In this document: positions 6,391 through 15,016 of the stretch, piece after piece
How positions within the stretch are numbered: position 1 is the first letter of the stretch
How the letters are laid out: each line of letters begins with the position of its first letter
Origin: an uncultured Telmatospirillum sp.
GTDB lineage: Bacteria > Pseudomonadota > Alphaproteobacteria > Rhodospirillales > Magnetospirillaceae
Length of the DNA: 34,405 nt
Direction of reading: 5' to 3'
Assembly: GCA_903858635.1 (NCBI GenBank)
Contig: CAIOJO010000021.1
Location: 1-34,405, forward strand
Notes under the pieces: model-generated
Seen by the model: only the letters and a program-made list of their open reading frames with translations
The model's database searches: none
Told to the model about the DNA's origin: nothing
Program-made: the position numbers and the translations under genes

Positions 6391-7782
6391 ATGCAAAAGC
6401 ATGCATGCCTGACGGCCGCACTGATTCTGGCCGGTCTCTGCTCCGCCGGCTCCGCGGCGGCGGAGACCCTGCAGGAGGCGTTGGTCTCCGCTTATACCGG
6501 CAATCCCAATTTGCTCGCCCAGCGCGCCCGTCTGCGCGCCGCCGACGAGCAGGTGCCGCAGGCCGTGGCCGGCTGGCGGCCGACGGTCAAGCTGACCAGC
6601 GATGTCGGCCGAACCAATACCTTCACCAATGACGTGCCGGGCATCTCGTTCAACCAGACCGCGGTCACCAGCAACAAGGATGTCGGGGTCACCCTCACCC
6701 AGACGATTTACCGCGGGGGCCAGACGGTGGCCGCCACCAAGCAGGCCGAAGCCACCGTGCAAGCGGAACGCGCGCTGCTCGATGCCGCCGAAGAGACCGT
6801 TCTGTTGAACGTGGTGGGCGCCTACATGAACGTCGTTCAGGGGCAGGCGGTGCTGGAGCTCAGCATCAATAACGAGCAGGTTCTGCAGCGTCAGCTGGAT
6901 GCCGCCAATGACCGGTTCCGCGTCGGCGAGGTCACCCGCACCGATGTCGCCCAGGCGGAATCGCGGCTGTCGGCGGCCCATGCCGACCGCACCCAGGCCG
7001 AGGGCAATCTGCGGGCGGCGGTCGCCAACTACATCACCACGGTCGGGCATGCTCCGGCCAATCTGGTGGCGCCGCCAGCGGGTGAAGGACTGCCGGTTTC
7101 GGTCGACGAGGCACATGCCCAGGCGCTGCAAGCCAATCCCAATCTGCTCAATGCGCAGTTCACTTATGATTCGGCGGTTTACGGGATCGACGCGGTGGTC
7201 GGGCAGCTGTTGCCGACCATCACCTTGAATGCGACGGCGATCAAGAACTACGGCTATGCCGGTATCGGCACTTATGAGCGGGTGGCTCAGGCCACGGTCA
7301 ACCTGACCGTGCCGATCTACCAGCAAGGCTTCGAATATTCGCGGGTGCGGGCGCAAAAGCACACCGCCGGACAGCTTCGCCTCACCATCGACGAGTCGCG
7401 CCGCGAGACCGTCGAATTGGTGACCCGGGCCTGGGAAGCGCTGCAGACCTCGCGGGCTCGCATCCGTTCCTACGATGACCAGATCAAGGCGGCCCAAGTC
7501 GCCCTGGAAGGCGTGCAACGCGAGTCGCAGGTTGGTTCGCGCACCGTGCTCGACGTGCTCAATGCCGAACAGGAACTGCTCAACGCCCGCGTCAATCTGG
7601 TGCAGGCGCAACATGACGAAGTGGTTGCCGCCTACCAATTGCGGGGTACGGTTGGCCAGTTGACGGCGAAGGCGCTGGCATTGCCGGTGCAGCTCTACGA
7701 TCCGACCAAGCATTATGAGGAGGTGCGCGATCAATGGGTCGGCACCGGGATATCGCCGGCCTACGCGGAGCGAGTTCGGTAG
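6391..7782 (+). CDS. tolC: TolC family outer-membrane efflux channel
   Basis: The 463-residue protein is a TolC-type outer-membrane factor, which trimerises into a channel-tunnel and docks with inner-membrane exporters for drugs or type I secretion substrates. A Sec signal peptide occupies about residues 1-24 and ends SAAA before ETLQEAL. The mature part has the two-fold internal repeat of the family: each half has long helices rich in Ala, Gln and Arg (for example VTRTDVAQAESRL, and VGSRTVLDVLNAEQELL in the second half) and short beta strands. Length is normal for the family. AGGTGA just before ATG 6391 fixes the start. No exporter or adaptor gene is adjacent, so its partners must lie elsewhere. 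Confidence 0.93.
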   Translation: MQKHACLTAALILAGLCSAGSAAAETLQEALVSAYTGNPNLLAQRARLRAADEQVPQAVAGWRPTVKLTSDVGRTNTFTNDVPGISFNQTAVTSNKDVGVTLTQTIYRGGQTVAATKQAEATVQAERALLDAAEETVLLNVVGAYMNVVQGQAVLELSINNEQVLQRQLDAANDRFRVGEVTRTDVAQAESRLSAAHADRTQAEGNLRAAVANYITTVGHAPANLVAPPAGEGLPVSVDEAHAQALQANPNLLNAQFTYDSAVYGIDAVVGQLLPTITLNATAIKNYGYAGIGTYERVAQATVNLTVPIYQQGFEYSRVRAQKHTAGQLRLTIDESRRETVELVTRAWEALQTSRARIRSYDDQIKAAQVALEGVQRESQVGSRTVLDVLNAEQELLNARVNLVQAQHDEVVAAYQLRGTVGQLTAKALALPVQLYDPTKHYEEVRDQWVGTGISPAYAERVR

Positions 7783-7811
7783 GATGGGGTGGGCCAGTAG
7801 GATGGGGCGGG
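7779..7811 (+). repeat. 18-base direct repeat across the tolC stop codon
   Basis: GTAGGATGGGGTGGGCCA (7779-7796) is followed immediately by a 15-base copy with one mismatch (7797-7811). The first copy supplies the last bases of tolC, including its TAG. GTAGGATGGG-type words occur in intergenic repeats of many proteobacteria, so this may be a repeat remnant. Confidence 0.45.
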
Positions 7812-7834
7812 AAGGAAGGCCGGCCGGCTTCCTT
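7812..7834 (+). terminator. hairpin between tolC and popZ
   Basis: AAGGAAG (7812-7818) pairs with CTTCCTT (7828-7834), and the stem can be extended by GCC/GGC with one bulged base. No T-run follows, so it may only attenuate transcription or protect the tolC message. Confidence 0.35.
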
Positions 7835-7860
7835 GCCGATCAGTAGGGAAAGTTCTGCTC

Positions 7861-8544
7861 ATGAGTGACGACAAGGCGCAGCAAGAACCATCGATGGAGG
7901 ATATCCTTGCCTCCATTCGACGGATCCTCTCGGAGGACGACGCCGAAGAGGCGATGAAGGCTGCGCAGCAGGCGGCTCCGCCGAAGGCAGCCCCGCCGCC
8001 ACCGCCGCCGAAGGCGGCACCACCACCGCCGCCTCCTCCTCCTCCGCCAAAGAAGCCCGAGCCGGAACCCGAGCCGGAGCCCGAGGCATATTTCGAGCCG
8101 GAACCCGAGCCGGAACCGGAGCCCGAGCCGGAACCCGAGGCCTTCTTCCAGCCGGACCCCGAACCGGAGCCGGAAGAGGACGTCCTCGAACTGACCGACG
8201 ACATGATGGCCGACGAAGAGCCGATGGACGAGCCGCCGCCGTTCCGGTTCGAGCCCGAGCCGATGATGGCCATGGTCGACGACGACGACGACGAGGAGGA
8301 GGAGAGCCTGCTGGCGCCGCCGGTGCAGGCGGCCTCCACCACCTCCCTGTCGGAACTGGCGCGCGCCATCTCGCGGGAACGCGGCCTCGGCCTCGGCAAC
8401 GGCGGGGCGACCCTCGAGGACATCGTCCGCGAGATCCTCCGCGCGCTGATAAAGGATTGGCTGGACCAGAATCTTCCTTACATGATCGAACGGATCGTCA
8501 AGAAAGAGATCGAAAAGATGGTCAATCGGGCTGAAAAGCTCTAA
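7861..8544 (+). CDS. popZ: PopZ-like polar organizing protein (DUF2497)
   Basis: PopZ self-assembles at the cell pole of alphaproteobacteria and anchors ParB/centromere complexes and cell-cycle regulators. The 227-residue product shows the three-part plan: an N-terminal partner-binding helix with [12 protein letters not shown] (12-23), a Pro/Glu/Asp-rich disordered linker (about 35-165), and a C-terminal oligomerisation region with [10 protein letters not shown] and [10 protein letters not shown]-like helices ending KKEIEKMV. The linker has long runs of Pro and of alternating Pro-Glu, then a short poly-Asp/Glu block, and is encoded by low-complexity DNA at about 7980-8310. The position between tolC and valS matches my recollection of Caulobacter. 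An AGGGA lies 11 bases before ATG 7861. Confidence 0.92.
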   Translation: MSDDKAQQEPSMEDILASIRRILSEDDAEEAMKAAQQAAPPKAAPPPPPPKAAPPPPPPPPPPKKPEPEPEPEPEAYFEPEPEPEPEPEPEPEAFFQPDPEPEPEEDVLELTDDMMADEEPMDEPPPFRFEPEPMMAMVDDDDDEEEESLLAPPVQAASTTSLSELARAISRERGLGLGNGGATLEDIVREILRALIKDWLDQNLPYMIERIVKKEIEKMVNRAEKL

Positions 8545-8560
8545 AAAGCCGATCCGCTGA

Positions 8561-8598
8561 CAACGCCGCGCCGTTCGCCGGCGCGGCGTTGCCATTTT
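8561..8598 (+). terminator. rho-independent-type terminator after popZ
   Basis: A perfect 13-bp stem (arms 8561-8573 and 8579-8591, starting CAACGCCGCG) with a 5-base loop is followed by CCATTTT. It lies 17 bases after the popZ stop. A TTG at 8589 in frame with valS lies inside this stem, which argues against using it as the valS start. Confidence 0.65.
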
Positions 8599-8630
8599 CA
8601 GGACCATGGAAGTTGGAGTGGCATCAGGCG

Positions 8631-11276
8631 ATGCTCGACAAGACCTATCGGCCCGCTGAGGTCGAGCCCAAGCATTACGCGACCTGGGAAGGTGCCGGAC
8701 ATTTCGGCGCCGACGAGGGGTCCAACGCCCAGCCCTATACCATCATGATGCCGCCGCCCAATGTGACCGGCAGCCTGCATATGGGGCATGCCCTGACCTT
8801 CACCCTGCAGGACATCCTGATTCGCTACCACCGCATGCGGGGGCATGACGCCCTGTGGCAGCCGGGCACCGACCATGCCGGGATCGCCACGCAGATGGTG
8901 GTCGAGCGGCAGATGGCGGAGGTGAGCCTGACCCGCCATCACCTCGGCCGGGAAAAGTTCATCGAACGGGTGTGGCAATGGAAGGCCGAATCCGGCGGCA
9001 CCATCACCCGTCAGCTGCGCCGTCTCGGCGCTTCGCCCGACTGGGCGCGCGAGCGCTTCACCATGGACGAGGGCCTGAGCGAGGCGGTGCGCAAGGTCTT
9101 TGTCGATCTCTACAAGCTGGGCTTGATCTCCCGCGACAAGCGTCTGGTCCAGTGGGACCCCAAGCTGCATACGGCGATGTCCGACCTCGAGGTCGAGCAG
9201 CGCGAAGTCCAGGGCAGCATGTGGTATCTGCGCTACCCGGTGGAAGGCGAACCGGGCCGCTTCGTCACCGTGGCCACGACCCGTCCGGAAACCATGCTGG
9301 GCGACACCGGCGTCGCGGTGCATCCGGACGACGAACGCTATAAGGATCTGGTCGGCCGCCAGCTGCGGCTGCCGATCGTCGGCCGGCTGATCCCGGTGGT
9401 GGCGGACGAGTATTCCGACCCGGAAAAGGGCACCGGCGCCGTCAAGATTACCCCGGCTCACGATTTCAACGACTTCGAAGTCGGCCGCCGGCAGGACCTG
9501 CCGATGGTCAACCTGCTCGACCGCGATGCGCGGATCAACGAGAACGCTCCGGCCGCCTATCAGGGACTCGACCGTTACGAGGCACGCCAGAAAGTGGTCG
9601 CCGAGTTCGAGGCCTTGGGGCTGCTCGACAAGATCGAACCGCATACGCTGATGATGCCCTACGGCGATCGGTCCGGCGTCGTCATCGAACCCTGGCTGAC
9701 CGACCAATGGTTCGTCGATGCGGCGACCCTGGCCAAACCGGCCATCGCCGCGGTCGAAGAGGGGCGCACCCGGTTCATTCCCAAGCATTGGGAAAACACC
9801 TATTACGAATGGATGCGCAATATCCAGCCGTGGTGCATCTCGCGGCAGATCTGGTGGGGCCACCAGGTCCCCGCCTGGTACGGGCCGGACGGCACCTTCT
9901 TCGTCGAACTGACCGAGGCCGAGGCGGCGGCGGCGGCCGAGCGCCATTACGGCAAACCGGTCGCGCTGACCCGCGACTCCGACGTCCTCGACACCTGGTT
10001 CTCGTCGGCGTTGTGGCCGTTCTCGACGCTGGGCTGGCCGCAGCAGACGCCGGCTCTGGGCCGCTACTATCCGACCGACGTCCTGGTCACCGGCTTCGAC
10101 ATCATCTTCTTCTGGGTCGCCCGCATGATGATGATGGGCATCCATTTCATGGGCGATGTGCCGTTCCGCGACATCTATATCCATGCCCTGGTCCGTGACG
10201 AAAAGGGCCAGAAGATGTCGAAGTCGAAGGGCAACATCATCGACCCCCTAGACCTCATCGACAAATACGGCTGCGATGCGTTGCGCTTCACCCTGACGGC
10301 GCTGGCGGCGCAGGGCCGCGACATCAAGCTGGCGGAAAGCCGCGTCGAAGGCTATCGCAACTTCGCCACCAAACTGTGGAACGCGGCCCGCTTCTGCCAG
10401 ATGAACGACTGCCGGGTGGTGCCCGGCTTCGACCCGGCCACGGCCGGGCAGATGGTCAACCGCTGGGTCGCGGCCAAGCTGACCGATGCGGCCGAGCGGG
10501 TGTCTCAGGCGATCGACGGCTACCGTTTCAACGACGCGGCCAACGCGCTCTACCAGTTCGTCTGGAACACCTTCTGCGACTGGTATGTGGAATTCGCCAA
10601 GCCGGTCCTGCAGGGCGAGGACGCGGCCGCCAAGGCGGAGACGCGGGCCACCGCCGGCTGGGTGCTCGACCAGATCCTGCACCTGTTGCATCCGTTCATG
10701 CCGTTCATCACCGAAGAGCTGTGGGAGCAATTGGCGGACGGCCGCGAGCGGATGCTGATCCGCTCGCCCTGGCCCCGTCTGGCCTTCAAGGACACCGCGG
10801 CGGAAGGCGAGATGGACTGGCTGGTCAAGTTGATCTCGACGGTGCGCGCGGTGCGCGCCGAGATGAACGTACCACCGTCGGCCCGCCTGCCGCTGCTGGT
10901 CAAAGGTGCCTCGGTCGAGACCCAACGCCGCTTGGCCACCCACCGCGCCGCCATCGTCACCTTGGCTCGCGCCACCTCGGTCGAGGCGGTGGAAGACCCG
11001 CCGACCAAGGGGGCCGTTCAGGTCGTCGTCGACGAGGCGACGGTGCTGCTGCCGCTGGCCGCGGTCATCGACCTGGACCAGGAGAAGGCCCGCCTGTCGA
11101 AGGAGATCGCCAAACTGAGCGGCGAGATCGACAAGGTCGAGAAGAAGCTGGCCAACCAGGCCTTCGTCGCCAAGGCGCCGCCCGAGGTGGTCGAGGAGCA
11201 GCGCGAGCGGCGTGACGAATGGTCCGTCGCCCGGGCCAAACTGCAGGAAGCGCTGGACCGTCTGGCGGGGATGTGA
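8631..11276 (+). CDS. valS: valyl-tRNA synthetase
   Basis: This class I synthetase charges tRNA-Val and edits mischarged threonine. From ATG 8631 it has 881 residues, normal for bacteria. The HIGH-type motif is [13 protein letters not shown] (41-53) and the second ATP motif is KMSKS (528-532). The editing (CP1) domain lies between them, with [17 protein letters not shown], and the anticodon-binding domain follows the catalytic core. The last 65 residues form the charged coiled coil characteristic of ValS ([14 protein letters not shown] onward). The frame is open back to a TTG at 8589, but that codon lies in the popZ terminator, so ATG 8631 with upstream GGAG is preferred. Confidence 0.97.
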   Translation: MLDKTYRPAEVEPKHYATWEGAGHFGADEGSNAQPYTIMMPPPNVTGSLHMGHALTFTLQDILIRYHRMRGHDALWQPGTDHAGIATQMVVERQMAEVSLTRHHLGREKFIERVWQWKAESGGTITRQLRRLGASPDWARERFTMDEGLSEAVRKVFVDLYKLGLISRDKRLVQWDPKLHTAMSDLEVEQREVQGSMWYLRYPVEGEPGRFVTVATTRPETMLGDTGVAVHPDDERYKDLVGRQLRLPIVGRLIPVVADEYSDPEKGTGAVKITPAHDFNDFEVGRRQDLPMVNLLDRDARINENAPAAYQGLDRYEARQKVVAEFEALGLLDKIEPHTLMMPYGDRSGVVIEPWLTDQWFVDAATLAKPAIAAVEEGRTRFIPKHWENTYYEWMRNIQPWCISRQIWWGHQVPAWYGPDGTFFVELTEAEAAAAAERHYGKPVALTRDSDVLDTWFSSALWPFSTLGWPQQTPALGRYYPTDVLVTGFDIIFFWVARMMMMGIHFMGDVPFRDIYIHALVRDEKGQKMSKSKGNIIDPLDLIDKYGCDALRFTLTALAAQGRDIKLAESRVEGYRNFATKLWNAARFCQMNDCRVVPGFDPATAGQMVNRWVAAKLTDAAERVSQAIDGYRFNDAANALYQFVWNTFCDWYVEFAKPVLQGEDAAAKAETRATAGWVLDQILHLLHPFMPFITEELWEQLADGRERMLIRSPWPRLAFKDTAAEGEMDWLVKLISTVRAVRAEMNVPPSARLPLLVKGASVETQRRLATHRAAIVTLARATSVEAVEDPPTKGAVQVVVDEATVLLPLAAVIDLDQEKARLSKEIAKLSGEIDKVEKKLANQAFVAKAPPEVVEEQRERRDEWSVARAKLQEALDRLAGM

Positions 11277-11319
11277 GGTGGTGGCGCCGGTGTGTGTGCC
11301 GGCGACCGCGTGTTTCACC

Positions 11320-11350
11320 CGTCATTGCGAGCCATAGGCGAAGCAATCCA
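11320..11350 (+). repeat. dispersed palindromic intergenic repeat (REP-like remnant)
   Basis: The stretch reads CGTCATTGCGAG, a short spacer, then GCGAAGCAATCCA. These two words are the ends of a palindromic repeat (GTCATTGCGAG ... GAAGCAATCC) that I recall as widespread in bacterial genomes; the centre appears shortened here. It sits between valS and the diguanylate cyclase gene. The copy number in this genome cannot be seen from one window. Confidence 0.45.
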
Positions 11351-11396
11351 TCTGCTTCCCTCTCCTGCCAACTCGAAGGCGCGTTAATTTGTTGTA

Positions 11397-11413
11397 ACTC
11401 GCCGAGGGCGAGT
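11397..11413. promoter_or_regulatory. 7-3-7 inverted repeat upstream of the diguanylate cyclase gene
   Basis: ACTCGCC-GAG-GGCGAGT is a perfect inverted repeat 64 bases before the start codon, followed a few bases later by TAAAAT, which could be a -10 hexamer (11418-11423). It may be an operator or part of a leader hairpin. I do not recognise the regulator. Confidence 0.35.
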
Positions 11414-11430
11414 GGCGTAAAATACCATTG

Positions 11431-11464
11431 AGAGCAGCATCGACAGCCTGACGCCCTCTGCTCT
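11431..11464 (+). promoter_or_regulatory. leader hairpin directly before the ribosome site
   Basis: AGAGCAG (11431-11437) and CTGCTCT (11458-11464) are perfect complements with a 20-base loop. The second arm ends one base before the GGAGG ribosome site of the gene starting at 11477, so folding could affect translation. This is inferred from position only. Confidence 0.3.
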
Positions 11465-11476
11465 TGGAGGGGGCCT

Positions 11477-13255
11477 ATGAGTAGCTGGACCGAGGCGCAT
11501 GGCTCGCGGTCGATCGGCGTCCTGGTGGTCGAAAGCGATCCCGCCGATGCCGAGAGGATCAGCGTGTTACTGACCGCTCCGACCGACGTCGCGGTCAGGG
11601 CGACCATCGTGAGAAGTTGTGCCGCGGCGGTTGCCTTGGCCGATGGCGGCAACTTCGACGTGGTTCTCTGCGACCTGTGCCTGCCCGACAGCCCCGGAAA
11701 ACAGACGGTAGACGCCATCCTGGCCGCCTGGCCCAATACCCCGGTGGTGGCGCTGGTCGACGACGGTGCACAGGATCTGGGGTCGATGGCGGTGCGACAC
11801 GGCTGCCAGGATTTTCTGGTCAAGGGCCTGGTCGATTCCGAACTCCTGCAACGCACCCTGCGTCACGCCATCGAGCGCGGTGCGGTGGCCTGCGCGCTGA
11901 AGGAAAGCGAGGAACGGTTCCGCACCTTGGTCGAGGTGTCGCCCGACGCCATTCTGGTTTGCACCGTGGACCGGGTGATCTTCGCCAATCCGGCGGCGGC
12001 CCGGATCTTCGGCGCCGCGCATCGGGACGACCTGGTCGGCATCGATCCCCTGCGCCTGCTCGGGCTGGCCAACGGGCTGCGCCTGATGGCCGTCCTCGAC
12101 GGCGAGCGGGATCCCGCCGCGGCGAAGGTCGCCGAGCGCGTCGAATGCCGGCTCACGCGCCTCGACGGAAGCGGCTTCGATGCCGAGATGACTTCGGCCC
12201 CGGTGCGTCAGAAGGGGCATCCGGCGGCCGAACTGATCATCCGCGACATCACCAACCGTAAACTGGGGGAACGGCGGGATCGGCTGGCGGCGGCGGTGTT
12301 CCAGAACACCGACGAGGCGATGATGGTAACCGACCGAGACAACCGCATCGTCGCCGTCAATGGGGCATTCGAACGGGTGACCGGCTATAGCGCCGAGGAG
12401 GCGCTGGGCCGCGACCCGCGCCTGTTGTCCTCGGGGCGCCACGACAAGGCGTTCTATCGGGCGCTGTGGACCAGCCTGACGAGCACCGGCCACTGGCACG
12501 GCGAGGTGTGGAATCGCCGCAAGAATGGCGAGCTTTACGTCCAGCGGCTGACCCTGTCTCTGATCCGCGACCGGGAAGGCCGCGTGGTCAACCATGTGGG
12601 CATCTTCGACGACGTGACCGACGAAAGGGAGGAGGTCGAGCGCATCCGTTACCGCGCCAATTATGATGCCCTGACCGGCCTGCCCAATCGCTCGCTGCTG
12701 TACGACCGGGTGCTGCAGGCAATTGCCAAGGCGGTGCGGAGCGGCGGTCGTCTGGCCCTGCTGTTCCTCGATCTCGACGGGTTCAAGCCGGTCAACGACC
12801 GGTTCGGTCATTTGGTCGGCGACCAGGTGCTGGTGGCGGTGGCCGAGCGGCTGCAGGCTTGCGTCCGGGACAGCGATACGGTGGGCCGCTTGGGCGGCGA
12901 CGAGTTCGTCATCCTGTTGGCCGAGATGAGCAGCGCCGCCGATGCCCCGGTGGTGTCCAACAAGGTGCTGTCCGCCGTGGCGGCGCCCTTCGAGGTGTCG
13001 GGGGTGGTCATCACCGACCTCGGCGCCAGCATCGGCATTGCCCTTTACCCCGGCGACGGCGAGACGGTCGACCTGCTGCTGGCGGCCGCCGACAAGGCCA
13101 TGTACGCGGCCAAGCGGGCCGGCAAGGGGCATTACGTCATGGCCGGTGGTGATGGCAATAGGCGGAACGAAGCGCAGCTTCGCGACTGGCCCGTTGAGGG
13201 TCCCGGAGCTCTAGCGGAGGAGCCTAGCCCGCGGATGCGGGCGCCCGGCGCCTGA
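11477..13255 (+). CDS. REC-PAS-PAS-GGDEF diguanylate cyclase
   Basis: The 592-residue cytosolic protein is a response regulator whose output is predicted to be synthesis of cyclic di-GMP. A receiver domain spans about 13-130 with acceptor Asp66 in LCDLCLP and Lys116 in FLVKG. Two PAS domains follow (about 145-258 and 269-385); the second has NGAFERVTGYS and the NRRKNGE motif. The GGDEF domain (391-553) begins DALTGLPNR and has an intact GGDEF at 473-477, with an RxxD inhibitory site (Arg464, Asp467) five residues before it, so product inhibition is expected. The C-terminal 35 residues are Pro/Glu-rich. A strong GGAGGGGG precedes ATG 11477. No partner histidine kinase is adjacent. Confidence 0.92.
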   Translation: MSSWTEAHGSRSIGVLVVESDPADAERISVLLTAPTDVAVRATIVRSCAAAVALADGGNFDVVLCDLCLPDSPGKQTVDAILAAWPNTPVVALVDDGAQDLGSMAVRHGCQDFLVKGLVDSELLQRTLRHAIERGAVACALKESEERFRTLVEVSPDAILVCTVDRVIFANPAAARIFGAAHRDDLVGIDPLRLLGLANGLRLMAVLDGERDPAAAKVAERVECRLTRLDGSGFDAEMTSAPVRQKGHPAAELIIRDITNRKLGERRDRLAAAVFQNTDEAMMVTDRDNRIVAVNGAFERVTGYSAEEALGRDPRLLSSGRHDKAFYRALWTSLTSTGHWHGEVWNRRKNGELYVQRLTLSLIRDREGRVVNHVGIFDDVTDEREEVERIRYRANYDALTGLPNRSLLYDRVLQAIAKAVRSGGRLALLFLDLDGFKPVNDRFGHLVGDQVLVAVAERLQACVRDSDTVGRLGGDEFVILLAEMSSAADAPVVSNKVLSAVAAPFEVSGVVITDLGASIGIALYPGDGETVDLLLAAADKAMYAAKRAGKGHYVMAGGDGNRRNEAQLRDWPVEGPGALAEEPSPRMRAPGA

Positions 13256-13275
13256 GGGTCAAACGAAAAAGCCCC

Positions 13276-14361
13276 TCAACCGCCCCGTTTGGAAGTGTCG
13301 GCGGCAGCGGTGGCGGCCAGTTCCGATAGGGCGCGGTCGGTGGCGACACGGGCCGCGGCCGACGTCATCCAAGCCGCCGCGATTTGCGCCGGATCGCCTT
13401 GCAGGGCGGCCAGTTCCTGCAACCCTTTGGCCAAATCGCCTTCCTTGACCCGCGCTTCGGCCCGGGCGACCACGGCGGCGGTGCCGTCGCCCTGACCGTC
13501 GATTCGCCGCAGGCTGACCAGCGAGCTTGCCTTATTGAGCGTCCGTTGCCAGAAATCGCCGTCCGGTGGGGCGATGGCGGCGCGCAGGATGTCCTTGGCA
13601 ACGGCAGGGAAGGCGGCGATCAAGGCGTTGCCGCGGGCCACGCCGGTGGCCGCCCCGGCGGCGAGGACATCGAGGGTTGCTGCGTCGTCGGCGGGAGCGA
13701 CGCGGCGTGCCGCGCGCAATTCCACTTCGTAGGGATCGCCACGGTTCACCGCCTCGCGCAGTTGGCCGACGACGAGCAACAGGGCCTCGGCCGACTGGCG
13801 CCGGGTGGCCAGTTCACGCAATTCCTTTTCCGCCACCTCGGCCCGGTCGGCCAGGCGCAGGATGGTGCCTTCCGGTGGCATGGCGCGGCGCAGGGCCTCT
13901 ACCTCGCCGGCCAGGCGGTTCACCTGTTCGACCGTCGCTCCGACCCGCGGATCGGCCGAACCGGCCCGCGTTTCGAGGGCGGCCAGCCGCTGGCTCAGCG
14001 TCTGCGTGGCGGCGGTGGCGTCGGTGCTCAGGCCGAGGCGGCTCTGTTCGCGTTCCACCGTGGACAGGCGCGGGTTGAGGTCGTCGATGGCGCGCTCAAG
14101 GATGGTCAGGCGGCGGTCGGTCGGGGCCAACAGGCGATCGCGCAGCTCGGGCCAGGCGGCGACCAGCCCGGCGGCGATCAGCAAGCCGGCCACGACGCCT
14201 CCGGCAAGGCCGGCGACGACCCCCCGCAGCAGCGGTGACACCGCCGATGCGGTCGCCGGCGGCGGCGGCTCGGTCGGAGCTTGGCTGTCCGCAGCGGCAG
14301 CGGCCGGCAATTCGGGGCCGGAAGGGGCGGGGTGTGGGGTGACCGGTGGGTCTTCTGTCAT
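13276..14361 (-). CDS. mitofilin/Mic60-like inner-membrane protein (COG4223 type)
   Basis: The 361-residue protein has a Pro/Ala-rich cytoplasmic N-terminus, one membrane segment at about 45-69, a coiled-coil periplasmic stretch (about 80-190), and a C-terminal helical domain. The latter contains AFPAVAKDILRAA and the WQRTLNKASSLVSLRR stretch that I recognise as the mitofilin signature of alphaproteobacteria. Bacterial Mic60 shapes intracytoplasmic or envelope membranes and contacts outer-membrane machinery. In many alphaproteobacteria the gene sits beside hemC/hemD-type heme genes; here it is alone, convergent with a diguanylate cyclase gene and divergent from an iron-uptake operon. ATG 14361 gives a sensible N-terminus, although the ribosome site is weak. 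Confidence 0.8.
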   Translation of the reverse strand: MTEDPPVTPHPAPSGPELPAAAAADSQAPTEPPPPATASAVSPLLRGVVAGLAGGVVAGLLIAAGLVAAWPELRDRLLAPTDRRLTILERAIDDLNPRLSTVEREQSRLGLSTDATAATQTLSQRLAALETRAGSADPRVGATVEQVNRLAGEVEALRRAMPPEGTILRLADRAEVAEKELRELATRRQSAEALLLVVGQLREAVNRGDPYEVELRAARRVAPADDAATLDVLAAGAATGVARGNALIAAFPAVAKDILRAAIAPPDGDFWQRTLNKASSLVSLRRIDGQGDGTAAVVARAEARVKEGDLAKGLQELAALQGDPAQIAAAWMTSAAARVATDRALSELAATAAADTSKRGG

Positions 14362-14495
14362 CTCGAGGCGAACCGATGGGAAATCCGGCGGGGACTATAA
14401 CATTTCGCCGTCACAAAGCCATCCTCGGCGCCGCATGAAAACCAGCGGCCGATCAAGACGTTGCAGAGAGAGGCCGAGTACGCCACTGGGACAAG

Positions 14496-14512
14496 ATGCG
14501 AACGATTCGCAT
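14496..14512. promoter_or_regulatory. Fur-box-like operator
   Basis: ATGCGAA-CGA-TTCGCAT is a perfect inverted repeat. Its core fits the 7-1-7 Fur pattern TGxxAAx-N-xTTxxCA. It lies 6 bases before a candidate -35 and about 95 bases before the first gene of an iron-uptake operon, which is the expected place for an iron-dependent repressor site. Confidence 0.6.
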
Positions 14513-14518
14513 TAACGC

Positions 14519-14548
14519 TTGCAACTTGGTCTCAAGCCAGCCTAAAGT
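14519..14548 (+). promoter_or_regulatory. candidate promoter of the iron-uptake operon
   Basis: TTGCAA (14519-14524) and TAAAGT (14543-14548) are 18 bases apart, each matching the sigma-70 consensus at 4 of 6 positions. It follows directly after the Fur-like palindrome. Confidence 0.4.
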
Positions 14549-14605
14549 CCGGAAGATCTTTCTGGGTATGGTGGCGGCGGAGAGACCCCAAATGGCATAC
14601 GACCG

Positions 14606-15016
14606 ATGAAGCGAGCATGGTTGATCGCCGTGACGGCAGGCCTGGTTGCTGCCGGCTCTCCGGCTTGGGCGGCCGGCTATTGGGCGGGCATCGCCGAAGA
14701 GGTGATCGGCGAGGTCGATCGTGCCGAGGCCTTTGCCAAGGCCGGCCAGACCGATGACGCGAAGGAGGCGGTGATCAACAGCTACTTCGCATTATTCGAG
14801 GACAAGAAGATGGAAACCGCCGAACGGTCGGCCCTCGGCGCCAAGCATATCGCCGAAGTGGAGGCCCAATTCAACGATCTGCGCAAGGCCGCCGGCAAGC
14901 CCGGAGCGAGTGATCTCCACGTCCTGGCCGAGTCGTTGCGGCGCACCCTGCGGGCCGACGGCAGGGCCCTCGATGACGCCAAGATTGCCGCCGACGGCAT
15001 CGGAGTGGGCAAATGA
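14606..15016 (+). CDS. small periplasmic protein of the iron-uptake operon, related to the FTR1 periplasmic domain
   Basis: The 136-residue product has a Sec signal peptide (cleavage expected after AWAA at 20-23) and a mature helical domain of about 110 residues. By eye this domain matches the periplasmic N-terminal part of the FTR1 protein encoded next. Both have a YF-x-x-FE motif (SYFALFE at 59-65 here, LYFDGFE at 63-69 in FTR1), then an EAQF word about 20 residues on (86-89 versus 89-92), then an L-RRTL/L-RARL helix. The paired acidic residues suggest metal binding or docking in the periplasm, which is inference. Its TGA overlaps the ATG of the FTR1 gene (ATGA). The ribosome site is weak. 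It could alternatively be called a hypothetical protein. Confidence 0.75.
   Translation: MKRAWLIAVTAGLVAAGSPAWAAGYWAGIAEEVIGEVDRAEAFAKAGQTDDAKEAVINSYFALFEDKKMETAERSALGAKHIAEVEAQFNDLRKAAGKPGASDLHVLAESLRRTLRADGRALDDAKIAADGIGVGK

Noticed and set aside
5353-7734. A 793-codon open frame on the minus strand opposite pcm and tolC
   Set aside because: It is a mirror of two well-recognised plus-strand genes, is full of Arg, Gly, His and Gln typical of antisense frames in GC-rich DNA, and has no domain.
7980-8310. Repeat array (CRISPR-like or minisatellite) in the Pro/Glu-coding stretch
   Set aside because: The repetition follows codons in the popZ frame and has no spacers; it is protein low complexity.
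8589-8630. Upstream TTG start for valS
   Set aside because: The TTG lies within the perfect stem of the popZ terminator, and the ATG at 8631 gives a normal N-terminus.
8598-10184. Long minus-strand frame opposite valS
   Set aside because: Antisense shadow of an unmistakable valyl-tRNA synthetase gene, without motifs.
13256-13290. Bidirectional terminator between the diguanylate cyclase and mic60-like genes
   Set aside because: TGAGGG and CCCTCA can pair, but the loop holds the A/T-run and neither side has a T-tract after the stem.
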